This document shows, piece by piece, positions 9,501 to 17,692 of a DNA stretch of 64,000 bases. The translations under genes were made by a program, and so were the position numbers. This DNA is from Pseudobutyrivibrio ruminis (GTDB lineage Bacteria; Bacillota; Clostridia; Lachnospirales; Lachnospiraceae), in contig NZ_SVET01000003.1 in the NCBI RefSeq assembly GCF_015057245.1, forward strand, positions 1-64,000, read 5' to 3'. Under the pieces are notes generated by a model. It was not told the DNA's origin and did no database searches. It saw only the letters and a program-made list of their open reading frames with translations. The first letter of the stretch is position 1. Each line of letters opens with the position of its first letter.

Positions 9501-10765
9501 TTCCAGCTAATTACAACCGTATCGTATTTACAGAGGAAATGAAGAAGAATTACACAATCCTCTGCCCACAGATGTCACCTATCCACTTTGATTTGATCGA
9601 GCCTGCATTTAATGCAGCCGGTTACAACCTGGTGATTCCTGATATTCCTACACGTACATGTGTAGATGTGGGACTTAAGTATGTTAACAACGATGCATGC
9701 TACCCTTCACTTATGGTAATCGGACAGCTTATGGCTGCTATCGATTCAGGTGAGTTTGATATGAGCCGTACTGCTCTCCTCATTTCACAGACAGGTGGTG
9801 GATGTCGTGCTTCAAACTACATCGGTTTCATCAGACGTGCACTTGCAAAAGCAGGCTATCCTGATGTTCCAGTTATCTCATTGAACCTTAACGGCTTCGA
9901 GCCAAACCCTGGATTCAAGCTTACACCTAGCCTTATCCAGCACGGACTTTACGCTCTTACTTTTGGCGATATCTTACTTCGTTGTGTTTATAGAGTACGT
10001 CCTTATGAAGCAGTTCCTGGCTCAACAAACAAGCTTCACGATAAGTGGAGAAAACAAGTTATCGATTTTGTTTCTAATACAAAGATTCTTTCTCACCGCA
10101 AGTTCAAGAGAATGTGCCGTGAAATGATTCGCGATTTCGATAACCTTCCTATCATCGAAGGTCTTAAGAAGCCACGTGTTGGTATCGTAGGAGAAATTCT
10201 TGTTAAGTTCCTTCCAGCAGCAAACAATCAGCTTGCTGAATTACTTGAGCAGGAAGGTGCCGAAGCAGTTGTTCCAGATCTTACTGACTTCCTTCTTTAC
10301 AGTTTCTACAATGCAAACTTTAAGGAGGAAAACCTTGGTGCAAGTCGCAAGACAAAGTTCTATTGCAACATGGGAATTAAATTCTTTGAATGGCTCAGAA
10401 GTGCTGCCAGAGATGAATTTAATAAGTCGAAGAGATTTACTGCTCCAGCATACATTACAGATACTGCAGCAAACGCTAAAGAAATCGTATCAATCGGTAA
10501 CCAGACTGGTGAAGGATGGTTCCTTACAGGTGAAATGCTTGAGCTTATTGAAACAGGTGCAAGCAATATCGTATGTATCCAGCCTTTCGGATGCTTGCCA
10601 AACCACGTAGTTGGTAAGGGTGTTATCAAGCGTATCCGTCATGAGCACCCAGAGGCAAATATCGTAGCCATCGACTACGATCCAGGTGCATCTGAAGTTA
10701 ACCAGCTCAACAGAATTAAGCTTATGCTTTCTACAGCAAATAAAAACTTGGCTAAGGCCGAGTAA
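6512..10765 (+). CDS. Giant 2-hydroxyacyl-CoA dehydratase activase-like protein (two ASKHA ATPase modules plus CoA-dehydratase-like C-terminus)
   Basis: 1,417 residues. Two BadF/BadG/BcrA/BcrD-type ATPase modules stand in tandem. The first starts near residue 8 (LGIDIGSTTVKIAV) and has the cluster-ligand cysteines C127 (GICAGGTGSF) and C166 (AARCGVFA). The second starts near residue 322 (LGIDAGSTTTKLAV) with EACSSGCGSF and GTRCTVFMNS. A cysteine-rich segment (RCQGCVNHC, GNRCEKGAGG) and a large DUF2229/HgdB-like region follow. Characterised relatives use ATP to drive a low-potential electron into a dehydratase or reductase. Such giant fused forms are common in Clostridia but their substrate is not established. 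It is monocistronic, the only well-supported plus-strand gene here, and has a strong terminator. Confidence 0.9.
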   Translation: MENKLFKLGIDIGSTTVKIAVLDDDNNLLFSDYQRHFANIQQTLTDLLTQAKSKLGQIQVRPMITGSGGLTLAKHLGVEFVQEVIAVSTSLTHYAPQTDVAIELGGEDAKIIYFENGNVEQRMNGICAGGTGSFIDQMASLLQTDAPGLNEYAKDYKAIYPIAARCGVFAKTDIQPLINEGASKEDLSASIFQAVVNQTISGLACGKPIRGHVAFLGGPLHFLDQLREAFIRTLKLDDEHAILLDNSHLFAAIGSALNSKEDQNVPMDELIDKLSQGIKMDFEVARLEPLFEGEDDFRAFKDRHAKAQVKKGDLANYHGNVYLGIDAGSTTTKLAVVGDDGTLLYSFYSSNNGSPLATSLKALKEIYSIMPEDTHIVHSCSTGYGEALLKAALQLDDGEVETIAHYYAAAFFNPDVDCILDIGGQDMKCIRIKNGVVDSVQLNEACSSGCGSFIETFAKSLDFTVQDFAEEALFALNPIDLGTRCTVFMNSKVKQAQKEGASVADISSGLAYSVIKNALFKVIKLSDASELGKNIVVQGGTFYNDAVLRSLEKVAGVNVVRPDIAGIMGAFGCALIAKERYEENPTTTTLGIDEINSLTFDTKLTRCQGCVNHCLLTINRFSGGRSFITGNRCEKGAGGVKNKENIPNLYEYKYNRLFDYEPLSEEEATRGTVGIPRVLNLYENYPFWATFFKALKFRVVLSPRSNRKVYEMGIESIPSESECYPAKIAHGHVQWLINEGNVDFIYYPCIPYERNEFPDSNNHYNCPIVTSYAENIKNNVDEITTGKVRFLNPFMAFSSEEILTTQLEKVFKEEFDIDASEVKAAAHAAWLEQEHFRNDMYAKGQEVLKYLEETGKHGIVLAGRPYHVDPEINHGIPELINSYGIAVLTEDSISNLGEVERPLIVMDQWMFHSRMYSAANYVKKHDNLDLIQLNSFGCGLDAVTTDQVADILTNSGKIYTCLKIDEVNNLGAARIRVRSLLAALRVKKKKKQERTIVPANYNRIVFTEEMKKNYTILCPQMSPIHFDLIEPAFNAAGYNLVIPDIPTRTCVDVGLKYVNNDACYPSLMVIGQLMAAIDSGEFDMSRTALLISQTGGGCRASNYIGFIRRALAKAGYPDVPVISLNLNGFEPNPGFKLTPSLIQHGLYALTFGDILLRCVYRVRPYEAVPGSTNKLHDKWRKQVIDFVSNTKILSHRKFKRMCREMIRDFDNLPIIEGLKKPRVGIVGEILVKFLPAANNQLAELLEQEGAEAVVPDLTDFLLYSFYNANFKEENLGASRKTKFYCNMGIKFFEWLRSAARDEFNKSKRFTAPAYITDTAANAKEIVSIGNQTGEGWFLTGEMLELIETGASNIVCIQPFGCLPNHVVGKGVIKRIRHEHPEANIVAIDYDPGASEVNQLNRIKLMLSTANKNLAKAE

Positions 10766-10771
10766 TATAGC

Positions 10772-10802
10772 AAAAGCCAGCTCCGCAGAGCTGGCTTTTT
10801 GT
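10772..10802. terminator. Bidirectional intrinsic terminator
   Basis: AAAAGCCAGCTC and GAGCTGGCTTTTT close a perfect 10-bp-plus hairpin around CGCA. It ends the plus-strand activase-like gene and the convergent minus-strand glucosidase gene. Confidence 0.9.
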
Positions 10803-10805
10803 TTA

Positions 10806-12440
10806 TCATATATTTGCCACCACTATTCTAAATTCATATGGCTTTAAGAAGAAGTTTTCTCTTTCTGCCTCCTCATAATTACTAAAGATGATATTGTCAC
10901 CATAAAATTCTACAGCCTTGTTGAAGCTAGAAAGATTGCAGTAAATGTAAAGTCTTTCATGAGTAGATTCTCTGGTAAAGATAAAAACATCACTTGGTGA
11001 GGCTACTCTTCTATAATTTCCATCCTGAAGTGCCTCTGAATTCTTTCGGAATTCAATCATATTCTTATAGAAGTTTAAGATGCTATTATCATCTCTAAGC
11101 TCTGTCTCAACATTAATAAATGATTTATTAGCATTGATTTTTAGCCAAGGTGTACCTGTAGTAAAACCTGCATTATCGCTTGCATCCCATTGTACAGGAG
11201 TTCTTGCATTGTCTCTTGTGGTCTGAAGAATTAATTTGCGTCGAATAGAGTGGACCAATAACATCTTTCTCAATGATTGATTAATGTTATATGATTCTAC
11301 GTCTTTTAGTTCCTTAAGGCCCTTAAAATCGCCATTTGTCATGCCAATTTCCTCACCCTCATATATAAAAGGAACTCCTCGAAGGCTAAGATTTAAACCA
11401 CATAAAAGTTTTGCACTTTTCTCCCAGTATTTGCCAACATTTCCAAAGTGATTAACAGAGCGAATCTGATCATGATTCTCCAAATAATTCGCTGGAACTT
11501 CTAAAGCATTCTGCCATTTATCCAACACTTTAATAAGCTTACTTGGATTAAATCCCTTTTTAAACCATTTTATTCCGTAGTTATCTACGTCCATGTGTTC
11601 AAAGAAGAACACAGCATCAAGCTCTTTACGATTTTCATCACTAAGAAGCTTTGCATCATCAGGAGTCACAAAAACAGTTTCGCCAACTATGAATGTCTTG
11701 TATTTGCTCCACACTTCCTCGTTGAAGCGCTTTAATAATTCATGGCATCCTTCAGTGTTCAGATAGTGTTCCCTACCTGTCAATGCTAAACGCTTTTTTC
11801 CATTTTCCAGTGACTGTTTATAAATGATATTAATTACGTCACATCTGAATCCAGCAACACCCTTATCCAACCAAAATCTCATGATATCTGTTATTTCATC
11901 AAATACATCAGGATTTTGCCAATTTAAATCAGGTTGTTTTTTACTAAAAAGGTGTAAGTAATAATCACCCTTTTCAGTTTTTGACCATGCGCGACCGCCA
12001 AAGAATGAACCCCAGTTATTTGGATAACTGCGACCATTTCCTTCTCTGAAATAATAATAATTTCGATATTTTTCATCACCAGCGAGAGCTTTTTTAAACC
12101 ATTCATGCTCATCAGAAGTATGATTAATAACCAAATCCATTATTATCTTTATTCCAAGCCTTTTGGCTTTACTTATAAGCTTCTCCATGTCTTCCATGGT
12201 GCCATATTCAGGATTGATGCCCTTATAATCAGAAATATCATAACCATTGTCATAACCAGGGCTTTGATAAACTGGACTAAGCCAAATGGCATCTACTCCC
12301 AGTTCTTTTAGATAATGTAATTTTGAAATTATACCTGGAATATCCCCTATTCCATCACCATTACTATCACAAAACGATCGTGGATAAATTTGATAAACTA
12401 TAGCGTTTTTCCACCATTTTTTTGTACCAGCTGCTGCCAT
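10806..12440 (-). CDS. GH13 alpha-glucosidase, oligo-1,6-glucosidase type
   Basis: 544 residues, the usual size for family GH13 subfamily 31 enzymes. It starts KKWWKNAIVYQIYPRSF and has the catalytic triad visible: nucleophile Asp201 in GFRCDVIN, acid/base Glu254 in FIVGETVF and the stabilising Asp324 in ENHDQIR. The residue after the nucleophile is Val, which in characterised relatives goes with alpha-1,6 rather than alpha-1,4 preference, so isomaltose-type oligosaccharides are likely. There is no signal peptide, so it acts in the cytoplasm. It is transcribed alone from a good promoter; no transporter is adjacent. Starts at the ATG after GGAAGGG. Confidence 0.93.
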   Translation of the reverse strand: MAAAGTKKWWKNAIVYQIYPRSFCDSNGDGIGDIPGIISKLHYLKELGVDAIWLSPVYQSPGYDNGYDISDYKGINPEYGTMEDMEKLISKAKRLGIKIIMDLVINHTSDEHEWFKKALAGDEKYRNYYYFREGNGRSYPNNWGSFFGGRAWSKTEKGDYYLHLFSKKQPDLNWQNPDVFDEITDIMRFWLDKGVAGFRCDVINIIYKQSLENGKKRLALTGREHYLNTEGCHELLKRFNEEVWSKYKTFIVGETVFVTPDDAKLLSDENRKELDAVFFFEHMDVDNYGIKWFKKGFNPSKLIKVLDKWQNALEVPANYLENHDQIRSVNHFGNVGKYWEKSAKLLCGLNLSLRGVPFIYEGEEIGMTNGDFKGLKELKDVESYNINQSLRKMLLVHSIRRKLILQTTRDNARTPVQWDASDNAGFTTGTPWLKINANKSFINVETELRDDNSILNFYKNMIEFRKNSEALQDGNYRRVASPSDVFIFTRESTHERLYIYCNLSSFNKAVEFYGDNIIFSNYEEAERENFFLKPYEFRIVVANI

Positions 12441-12473
12441 AACCCTTCCCCCATAGCAATATGTGATAGATTA

Positions 12474-12502
12474 ATAATAACTAAAATGACACATTATTTC
12501 AA
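12474..12502 (-). promoter_or_regulatory. Promoter of the oligo-1,6-glucosidase gene
   Basis: Minus-strand TTGAAA (12502-12497), 17-base spacer, TATTAT (12479-12474), about 34 bases before the start codon. No operator-like palindrome was obvious. Confidence 0.65.
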
Positions 12503-12572
12503 TGATTTATTCACAATTTACACACAAATAAAGATAAGTTGTTTGTTAATTCTTTCTATTCGCTTTATATTT

Positions 12573-12605
12573 TAAAAAAACGGCAGGCTAAAACGCCTAC
12601 CGTTA
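12573..12605 (-). terminator. Intrinsic terminator after htpG
   Basis: On the minus strand ACGGTAGGC and GCCTGCCGT pair around GTTTTA with one mismatch and are followed by seven T residues. Confidence 0.85.
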
Positions 12606-12630
12606 TAAAAGAATGCAAGTTTTGCATCTA

Positions 12631-14727
12631 CTACTTTGTTAATAACATCATAATCTTATTTGATCTAGCAACAAACTCTGTCATAGCTTCTGGTGAAAGT
12701 GGTGCATTTGCAATCTTTGCTAAATCGTAAAGCTGAGCTGCAAATGTAGGTACATTCTCTGAATCCTTGTTATTAAGGATGTACTTAACTAAGTCATTGT
12801 TTGCATTAAGTACAAGTGTCTCAGAAGCTGAGCCAAACATACTCATATCCATGCCGCCCATAGCATACATCTTCATCATATCCTGCATACGACGGCTCTC
12901 TTCTGATACTGTAATCATAGAAGAAAGATCTTTATTCTTGAACTTTTCTACCTTAACTTCAAGACCTTCGTTGCCTAAAGCTTTTCTAAATACATCTGTA
13001 AGTGTCTCTGTTTCAGACTTAAGCTCGTCCTCAGATGTTTCCTCAACCATAGAATCTGTAACATCAGCATCGATTCTGCAGAACTTGTAGTTCTCATTTC
13101 TCTGTTCAAGCTGAGTAATAAATGAAGTATCAATTGCATGATCAAGGATTACAGCATTCATGCCCTGCTCTTTGAACATGTTGATGTACTGGCCCTGCTG
13201 AGCAACATCTGTTACATAGTAAACAGTCTTTCTTGTATCCTCTGGCTCTTTATTATCATCAGCATCCTTTGTTTCATCAGCATCCTTTGCCTCATCAACA
13301 ACCTCTGCCTCGACCTTTTCACCATTTTCATCTGTAGCTTTTTCTTCTTCCTTAACTAAGAGCTCAGGAAGTGTGATGTACTTGTCGTTGATATCCTTGA
13401 AGAGGATGTAATCGTTCATCTTATCGCAGAACTTGTTATCCTTTAAGCAGCCAAACTTGATGAATGGAGCGATGTCATCCCAATATTTCTCATAAGATTC
13501 TTTTTCTGTTTTGCACATACCAGTAAGCTTGTCAGCAACCTTTTTAGTAATGTACTCAGAAATCTTTGTAACAAATCCATCATTCTGAAGTGCAGAACGT
13601 GATACATTAAGTGGAAGGTCTGGACAATCAATAACACCCTTAAGAAGCATCAAGAACTCAGGGATGACCTCTTTAATATTATCAGCAATGAATACCTGAT
13701 TGTTGTAAAGCTTGATTGTACCTTCGATTGAATCATACTCAGTGTTAATCTTAGGGAAGTATAAAATACCCTTGAGATTGAATGGATAATCCATGTTGAG
13801 GTGAATCCAGAAAAGTGGCTCCTTGTAGTCATGGAATACATCACGATAGAATGCCTTGTATTCTTCCTCTGTACACTCTGAAGGATTCTTAGTCCAAAGT
13901 GGATGTGTCTCATTAAGAGCTACTAGACGCTTAACAATCTTAAGCTTGTCCTTTGCAGGAGAAACCTCTACCTGTTCCTTCTCGCCTTTTTCATTTTCTT
14001 TTTCTTCAAACTTAGCATCCTCATGGATTTCTTCGATAACCTTGTCTGTGTCAAGCTTGTCAGCTGCATCGATAGTCTCATACTCCTCTGGAGCATCCTT
14101 CTTTGAAAGGAAAATCTCTGTAGGCATGAATGAACAGTATTTCTCGATGACTTCGCGAGCTCTATATTCATTAGCAAACTCGAGGCAATCTTCATTTAAG
14201 AATAATGTGATTTTAGTACCTACCTGGTCCCAATCACCATCGCCCATTTCGAACTCAGTGCCGCCATCGCATTCCCAATGAACTGCTGTAGCGCCATCCT
14301 TGTATGAAAGTGTATCGATGTGTACTTCATCAGCTACCATAAATGCTGAGTAGAAACCAAGACCGAAGTGACCAATAATCTGATCAGAATCAGCCTTGTC
14401 CTTATATTTCTCAAGGAAATCAGTAGCACCAGAGAAAGCGATTTGATTGATATATTCATCTACCTCATCTGCTGTCATACCAAGACCATTATCAATGAAT
14501 GTAAGTGTCTTGTCCTCAGGGCTAACGATAACCTGAATCTTTGCCTTATAATCAAGTGGGAGTGAATACTCTCCCATCATATCCAACTTCTTGAGCTTAG
14601 TGATAGCATCGCAACCATTTGAAATAAGCTCTCTATAGAAAATGTCGTGATCAGAGTATAACCACTTCTTAATCACTGGAAAAATATTTTCACTTGTAAT
14701 TGATAAACTACCTTTTTTGTTACTCAT
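12631..14727 (-). CDS. htpG: Chaperone HtpG (Hsp90)
   Basis: 698 residues. The N-terminal GHKL ATPase domain has ELISNGCDAI (Asn for Mg/ATP), DNGLGM and GHFGLGFYSAF, the classical Hsp90 ATP-site motifs; the middle domain has LNVSRSALQ. An acidic, low-complexity insert (about residues 455-505, rich in E/D/K) separates the middle and C-terminal parts and makes the protein longer than E. coli HtpG. The ATG at 14727 follows AAAGGAG; an in-frame extension of ten codons lacks a site. It is monocistronic, with its own promoter and a CIRCE element 75-100 bases upstream, so HrcA heat-shock control is likely. Confidence 0.95.
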   Translation of the reverse strand: MSNKKGSLSITSENIFPVIKKWLYSDHDIFYRELISNGCDAITKLKKLDMMGEYSLPLDYKAKIQVIVSPEDKTLTFIDNGLGMTADEVDEYINQIAFSGATDFLEKYKDKADSDQIIGHFGLGFYSAFMVADEVHIDTLSYKDGATAVHWECDGGTEFEMGDGDWDQVGTKITLFLNEDCLEFANEYRAREVIEKYCSFMPTEIFLSKKDAPEEYETIDAADKLDTDKVIEEIHEDAKFEEKENEKGEKEQVEVSPAKDKLKIVKRLVALNETHPLWTKNPSECTEEEYKAFYRDVFHDYKEPLFWIHLNMDYPFNLKGILYFPKINTEYDSIEGTIKLYNNQVFIADNIKEVIPEFLMLLKGVIDCPDLPLNVSRSALQNDGFVTKISEYITKKVADKLTGMCKTEKESYEKYWDDIAPFIKFGCLKDNKFCDKMNDYILFKDINDKYITLPELLVKEEEKATDENGEKVEAEVVDEAKDADETKDADDNKEPEDTRKTVYYVTDVAQQGQYINMFKEQGMNAVILDHAIDTSFITQLEQRNENYKFCRIDADVTDSMVEETSEDELKSETETLTDVFRKALGNEGLEVKVEKFKNKDLSSMITVSEESRRMQDMMKMYAMGGMDMSMFGSASETLVLNANNDLVKYILNNKDSENVPTFAAQLYDLAKIANAPLSPEAMTEFVARSNKIMMLLTK

Positions 14728-14765
14728 AATTACGTCACTCCTTTGTGTTAATCTCACTGAAATAT

Positions 14766-14794
14766 ATGATAATACTGCAAATTTTCAAAGTCAA
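14766..14794 (-). promoter_or_regulatory. Promoter of htpG
   Basis: Minus-strand TTGACT (14794-14789), 17-base spacer, TATCAT (14771-14766), about 40 bases before the start codon and just downstream of the CIRCE element. Confidence 0.7.
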
Positions 14795-14801
14795 TAAAAA
14801 A

Positions 14802-14828
14802 TTAGCACTCATATACAATGAGTGCTAA
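14802..14828. promoter_or_regulatory. CIRCE element (HrcA operator), also a terminator stem
   Basis: TTAGCACTC, nine bases, GAGTGCTAA: an exact match to the CIRCE inverted repeat bound by the heat-shock repressor HrcA. It lies upstream of the htpG promoter. On the minus strand the same stem is followed by ATTTTTTATTG, so it should also terminate the cobA-hemD operon, and its upstream arm encodes the last residues of CobA-HemD. Confidence 0.85.
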
Positions 14829-16344
14829 TAGTATAATTTTTTATCAAATCCAGTAGTCCTTCATAGGAAGAAATCTCTGCTGCCGAGATGTTATCATACC
14901 TGTCTGATATTGCTCTTTTACAAGCATTTCCTATTGCAAAAATCTGCGATGGCATTTTATCTCCTAAAATCTCAGCTCCAAACAATGCATTACTGGCGCT
15001 AGTAAACACTGCACCATCATAGGATGATATTTCTTCTAAATCACTATCAGTAATAGATACTTCAAGCTTTTCGTTTTTATATACAGGAATCTTGTTTAAT
15101 AGAATTCTATTATCAAGATTTGCTTCAAAATCCTCGGACATGTTTGAAGCGCACAGCCAGTATACTTTACCACCACTTACAATCTTTTCGCTAATTTTCA
15201 GAGCCAAATCTTTACCATTTTGTGCTTCTGATATCACATCTGCTCTCACCCCAAAAGATTCTAGAGCCGACGCAGTTTTTGCTCCTATGGCAGCTATCTT
15301 AACAGAACCAATACTTCTAATATCTTTTTTTGAAACCTCATATAAATTATAAAAGAAAGCCTTTACACCATTTGCACTGGTAAACACGATGTAATCACTT
15401 GGCTGAGTTAATTCTAAGAAACCAAGATCAATTTCTAATGGAACAATCTTTCCACTATCAACAGTGTAGACTTGAGCGCCCAATTGTATCAGCTGCTCTT
15501 CCAACTTATTAGTTTTCTCATACGAAAACTTCTCACCGAAACCGTAATTAAATCCTATAATCTTTGGGAGAAAATACCTTTTGCCGAATAATGGGCGCTT
15601 TTCAAATAAAGACAGTCTATCTGACATAGCAACCACATCTCCCACCACAATTATAGATGGGGAAACAAGATTTGCCTTTTCAACCAAATCCGATATATCA
15701 GCTAAAGTCCCCACACATTTCTTTTGCTTATTAGTGGTAGCATTAGAAATAACTGCCGCTGGAGTCTTTGGCGAACGGCCGGCATTGATTAGCCCTTCTG
15801 CTATTTCACCAACATGTGATAACCCCATCAAAAACACAAGGGTCACATCCTCCTCAAGGAGCTGACTATAATCAATATCCGCAGCCTCATCTTTTCTACT
15901 GTGAGCCGTTATAACCTGAAAGCCTTTTGCCAATCCTCTATGTGTAATTGGAATGCCTGCTGCAGAAAGAGCTGCTATAGGTGACGTTACACCAGAAACC
16001 ACCTCTACATTTACACCTCTTTCAAGAAGATATAATGCTTCTTCTCCGCCTCTTCCAAATACATAACTATCGCCCCCTTTTAGGCGAACGACAAGGTTAT
16101 ACTCTTTAGATTTCTCATATAATAGCTCATTTATATTCTCCTGTTTCATGGTATGATTATGATTTTCTTTTCCAACAAAAATCTTCTCACAACCATCAGG
16201 CGTCATTTCCAGAAACTTTTTATTTAGAAGTCTGTCGTAAATAACACAGTCTGCTTTTTTTAAGTATTCTGCTCCTTTTAAAGTGAGCAGGCCCCACTCA
16301 CCTGGACCTGCTCCAACTAAAACTACTTTGTTTAGTTCTGACAT
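14809..16344 (-). CDS. cobA-hemD: Fused uroporphyrinogen-III C-methyltransferase / uroporphyrinogen-III synthase
   Basis: 511 residues, two domains. Residues 1 to about 245 are the SAM-dependent methyltransferase (VVLVGAGPGEWGLLTLKGAE, VIYDRLL, VRLKGGDSYVFGRGGEE, GIPITHRG) that makes precorrin-2. Residues about 255-511 are the HemD fold (FTSANGVKAFF, IGAKTASALESFGV, VFTSASNALFG). The fusion turns hydroxymethylbilane into precorrin-2 in two steps, the entry to siroheme or cobalamin. It starts one base after the hemC stop (TAG-T-ATG) with GGAGG upstream and is the last gene of the sulfur operon, which fits supplying siroheme to the sulfite reductase. No precorrin-2 dehydrogenase/ferrochelatase is in the window. 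Confidence 0.93.
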   Translation of the reverse strand: MSELNKVVLVGAGPGEWGLLTLKGAEYLKKADCVIYDRLLNKKFLEMTPDGCEKIFVGKENHNHTMKQENINELLYEKSKEYNLVVRLKGGDSYVFGRGGEEALYLLERGVNVEVVSGVTSPIAALSAAGIPITHRGLAKGFQVITAHSRKDEAADIDYSQLLEEDVTLVFLMGLSHVGEIAEGLINAGRSPKTPAAVISNATTNKQKKCVGTLADISDLVEKANLVSPSIIVVGDVVAMSDRLSLFEKRPLFGKRYFLPKIIGFNYGFGEKFSYEKTNKLEEQLIQLGAQVYTVDSGKIVPLEIDLGFLELTQPSDYIVFTSANGVKAFFYNLYEVSKKDIRSIGSVKIAAIGAKTASALESFGVRADVISEAQNGKDLALKISEKIVSGGKVYWLCASNMSEDFEANLDNRILLNKIPVYKNEKLEVSITDSDLEEISSYDGAVFTSASNALFGAEILGDKMPSQIFAIGNACKRAISDRYDNISAAEISSYEGLLDLIKNYTISTHCI

Positions 16345-16345
16345 A

Positions 16346-17251
16346 CTAATCCTCCAGCTGTTTTCGAATAACCAAAACAGCCTTATCAATCATTTCTTCT
16401 GTAGCTTTTTCTCCCGACACAACAGTCTTTGCAATTTTGCTTCCATCCTCTGTGCCAAACAAAGCCCTAAGCTCGTAGCCTTTATCTGTAACACATGCAT
16501 ATGCTCCTATTGGTAAATGGCAATCGCCACCAATTTTCTTTAGGAAGCCTCGCTCTAAATATGTGATATTTCGTATTACTTCATCCGAGAAAGAGTTAAC
16601 CATCTCTAAAAGCTCTTCATTATCTGCTTTTAGTTCAATAGCCAGTGTGCCTTGAGCTGGTGCGGGAATCATGTCTTGTATACTTACATACTGAGATATT
16701 TCCGATTCCAAACCTAAACGCTTTAATCCTGCTGCCGCAAGCACAATTCCATCAAGCTTTGTTCCGTCAGGAAGTCCCTCTCTAAGCTTTCTGATTCTAG
16801 TATCAATATTTCCTCTTATTGGAAAGATATTGATATCTGGCCTAAGTGCAAGAAGTTGATAAGAACGTCGCTTGCTACCTGTTGCAATATTGGCTCCTTT
16901 TGGTAGGTCCTCCAAGGATTCTGCGTCATTGAGAACCAACACATCTCTAGCATCCTCCCTATCCCAAGGATCAGCAAAAATAAGACCATCCTTTAGCGTA
17001 TCTGGCATATCCTTCATCGAATGAACCGCAAGCTGAATTTCTCCAGATAAAAGTGCCTTTTCAATCTCATCAGTAAAAATTCCCTTGGAGCCCAATGCAT
17101 CCAAGGGTCTATTTTGATCCAAATCTCCTGTTGTTTTGATTACTACTAATTCATAATCATTTTCTGGAAATCTTTCTTTTAATTTTTCTAATACGTAATT
17201 TGACTGTGCTAAGGCTAGCTTAGAGCCACGAGTTCCAATTCTAATTTTCAT
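16346..17251 (-). CDS. hemC: Hydroxymethylbilane synthase (porphobilinogen deaminase)
   Basis: 301 residues. It polymerises four porphobilinogen units. Family motifs are intact: IRIGTRGSKLALAQ at the N-terminus, HSMKDMP with the catalytic region, TGSKRRSYQLL, and the dipyrromethane-cofactor cysteine in GGDCHLPIGAY. The ATG at 17251 was taken because the codon before it is a TTG with no better site. It lies 9 bases behind the JAMM protease gene in the sulfur operon and couples to cobA-hemD. Confidence 0.96.
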   Translation of the reverse strand: MKIRIGTRGSKLALAQSNYVLEKLKERFPENDYELVVIKTTGDLDQNRPLDALGSKGIFTDEIEKALLSGEIQLAVHSMKDMPDTLKDGLIFADPWDREDARDVLVLNDAESLEDLPKGANIATGSKRRSYQLLALRPDINIFPIRGNIDTRIRKLREGLPDGTKLDGIVLAAAGLKRLGLESEISQYVSIQDMIPAPAQGTLAIELKADNEELLEMVNSFSDEVIRNITYLERGFLKKIGGDCHLPIGAYACVTDKGYELRALFGTEDGSKIAKTVVSGEKATEEMIDKAVLVIRKQLED

Positions 17252-17260
17252 CAATTAATC

Positions 17261-17692
17261 CTAGTAATAGTATTCCTCTGAATAGATTCGCAAATCCTCT
17301 TTACTCACTTGCCCATCTTCAATATGAAAACTGTTGAGCACCGGATTTTTTGCCATTAAAGAAAGAATCATATAGCTAGCCTTTGAATCGTAGGCCAGCT
17401 TTATATCCTCCAAAGATGGTCTAGATGGCGATTCTGGATGAGAATGCCAATTGCCTATAGGCTTCAATCCAAGTGTTCTCATATCCTTGATTGCAGTCAT
17501 TTGATCCTTAGGATCAAGTGTAAAATGATCATTTGCGTGGTCAATGTTCTCTAAGTAGTATACCTTTTCTATAGTAAATCCGCCATCTGTTTCTTTACCA
17601 GCAATCAACCCACAAGCTTCCTCTGGCAAATGATTTTTTGCATATTCTACCAACTCATCGTAAATACGATAATTCAGTCTAATTATTTTCAT
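17261..17692 (-). CDS. JAMM/MPN metalloprotease processing a sulfur carrier (HcyD/Mec-like)
   Basis: 143 residues, a minimal JAMM domain. The Glu of EEACGLI and the zinc motif HSHPESPSRPSLED (HxH-x7-S-x2-D) are complete, so it should be an active peptidase. Known bacterial relatives (Mec of the CysO system, HcyD of the Wolinella homocysteine system, QbsD) trim or release residues from the C-terminus of ThiS-like carriers. The carrier in this operon ends GGGC, with an extra Cys after the diglycine, which is what such a protease would remove. The ATG at 17692 has GAGG six bases upstream and overlaps the ThiF-like gene by 14 bases; a longer in-frame start at 17800 was rejected. Confidence 0.85.
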   Translation of the reverse strand: MKIIRLNYRIYDELVEYAKNHLPEEACGLIAGKETDGGFTIEKVYYLENIDHANDHFTLDPKDQMTAIKDMRTLGLKPIGNWHSHPESPSRPSLEDIKLAYDSKASYMILSLMAKNPVLNSFHIEDGQVSKEDLRIYSEEYYY

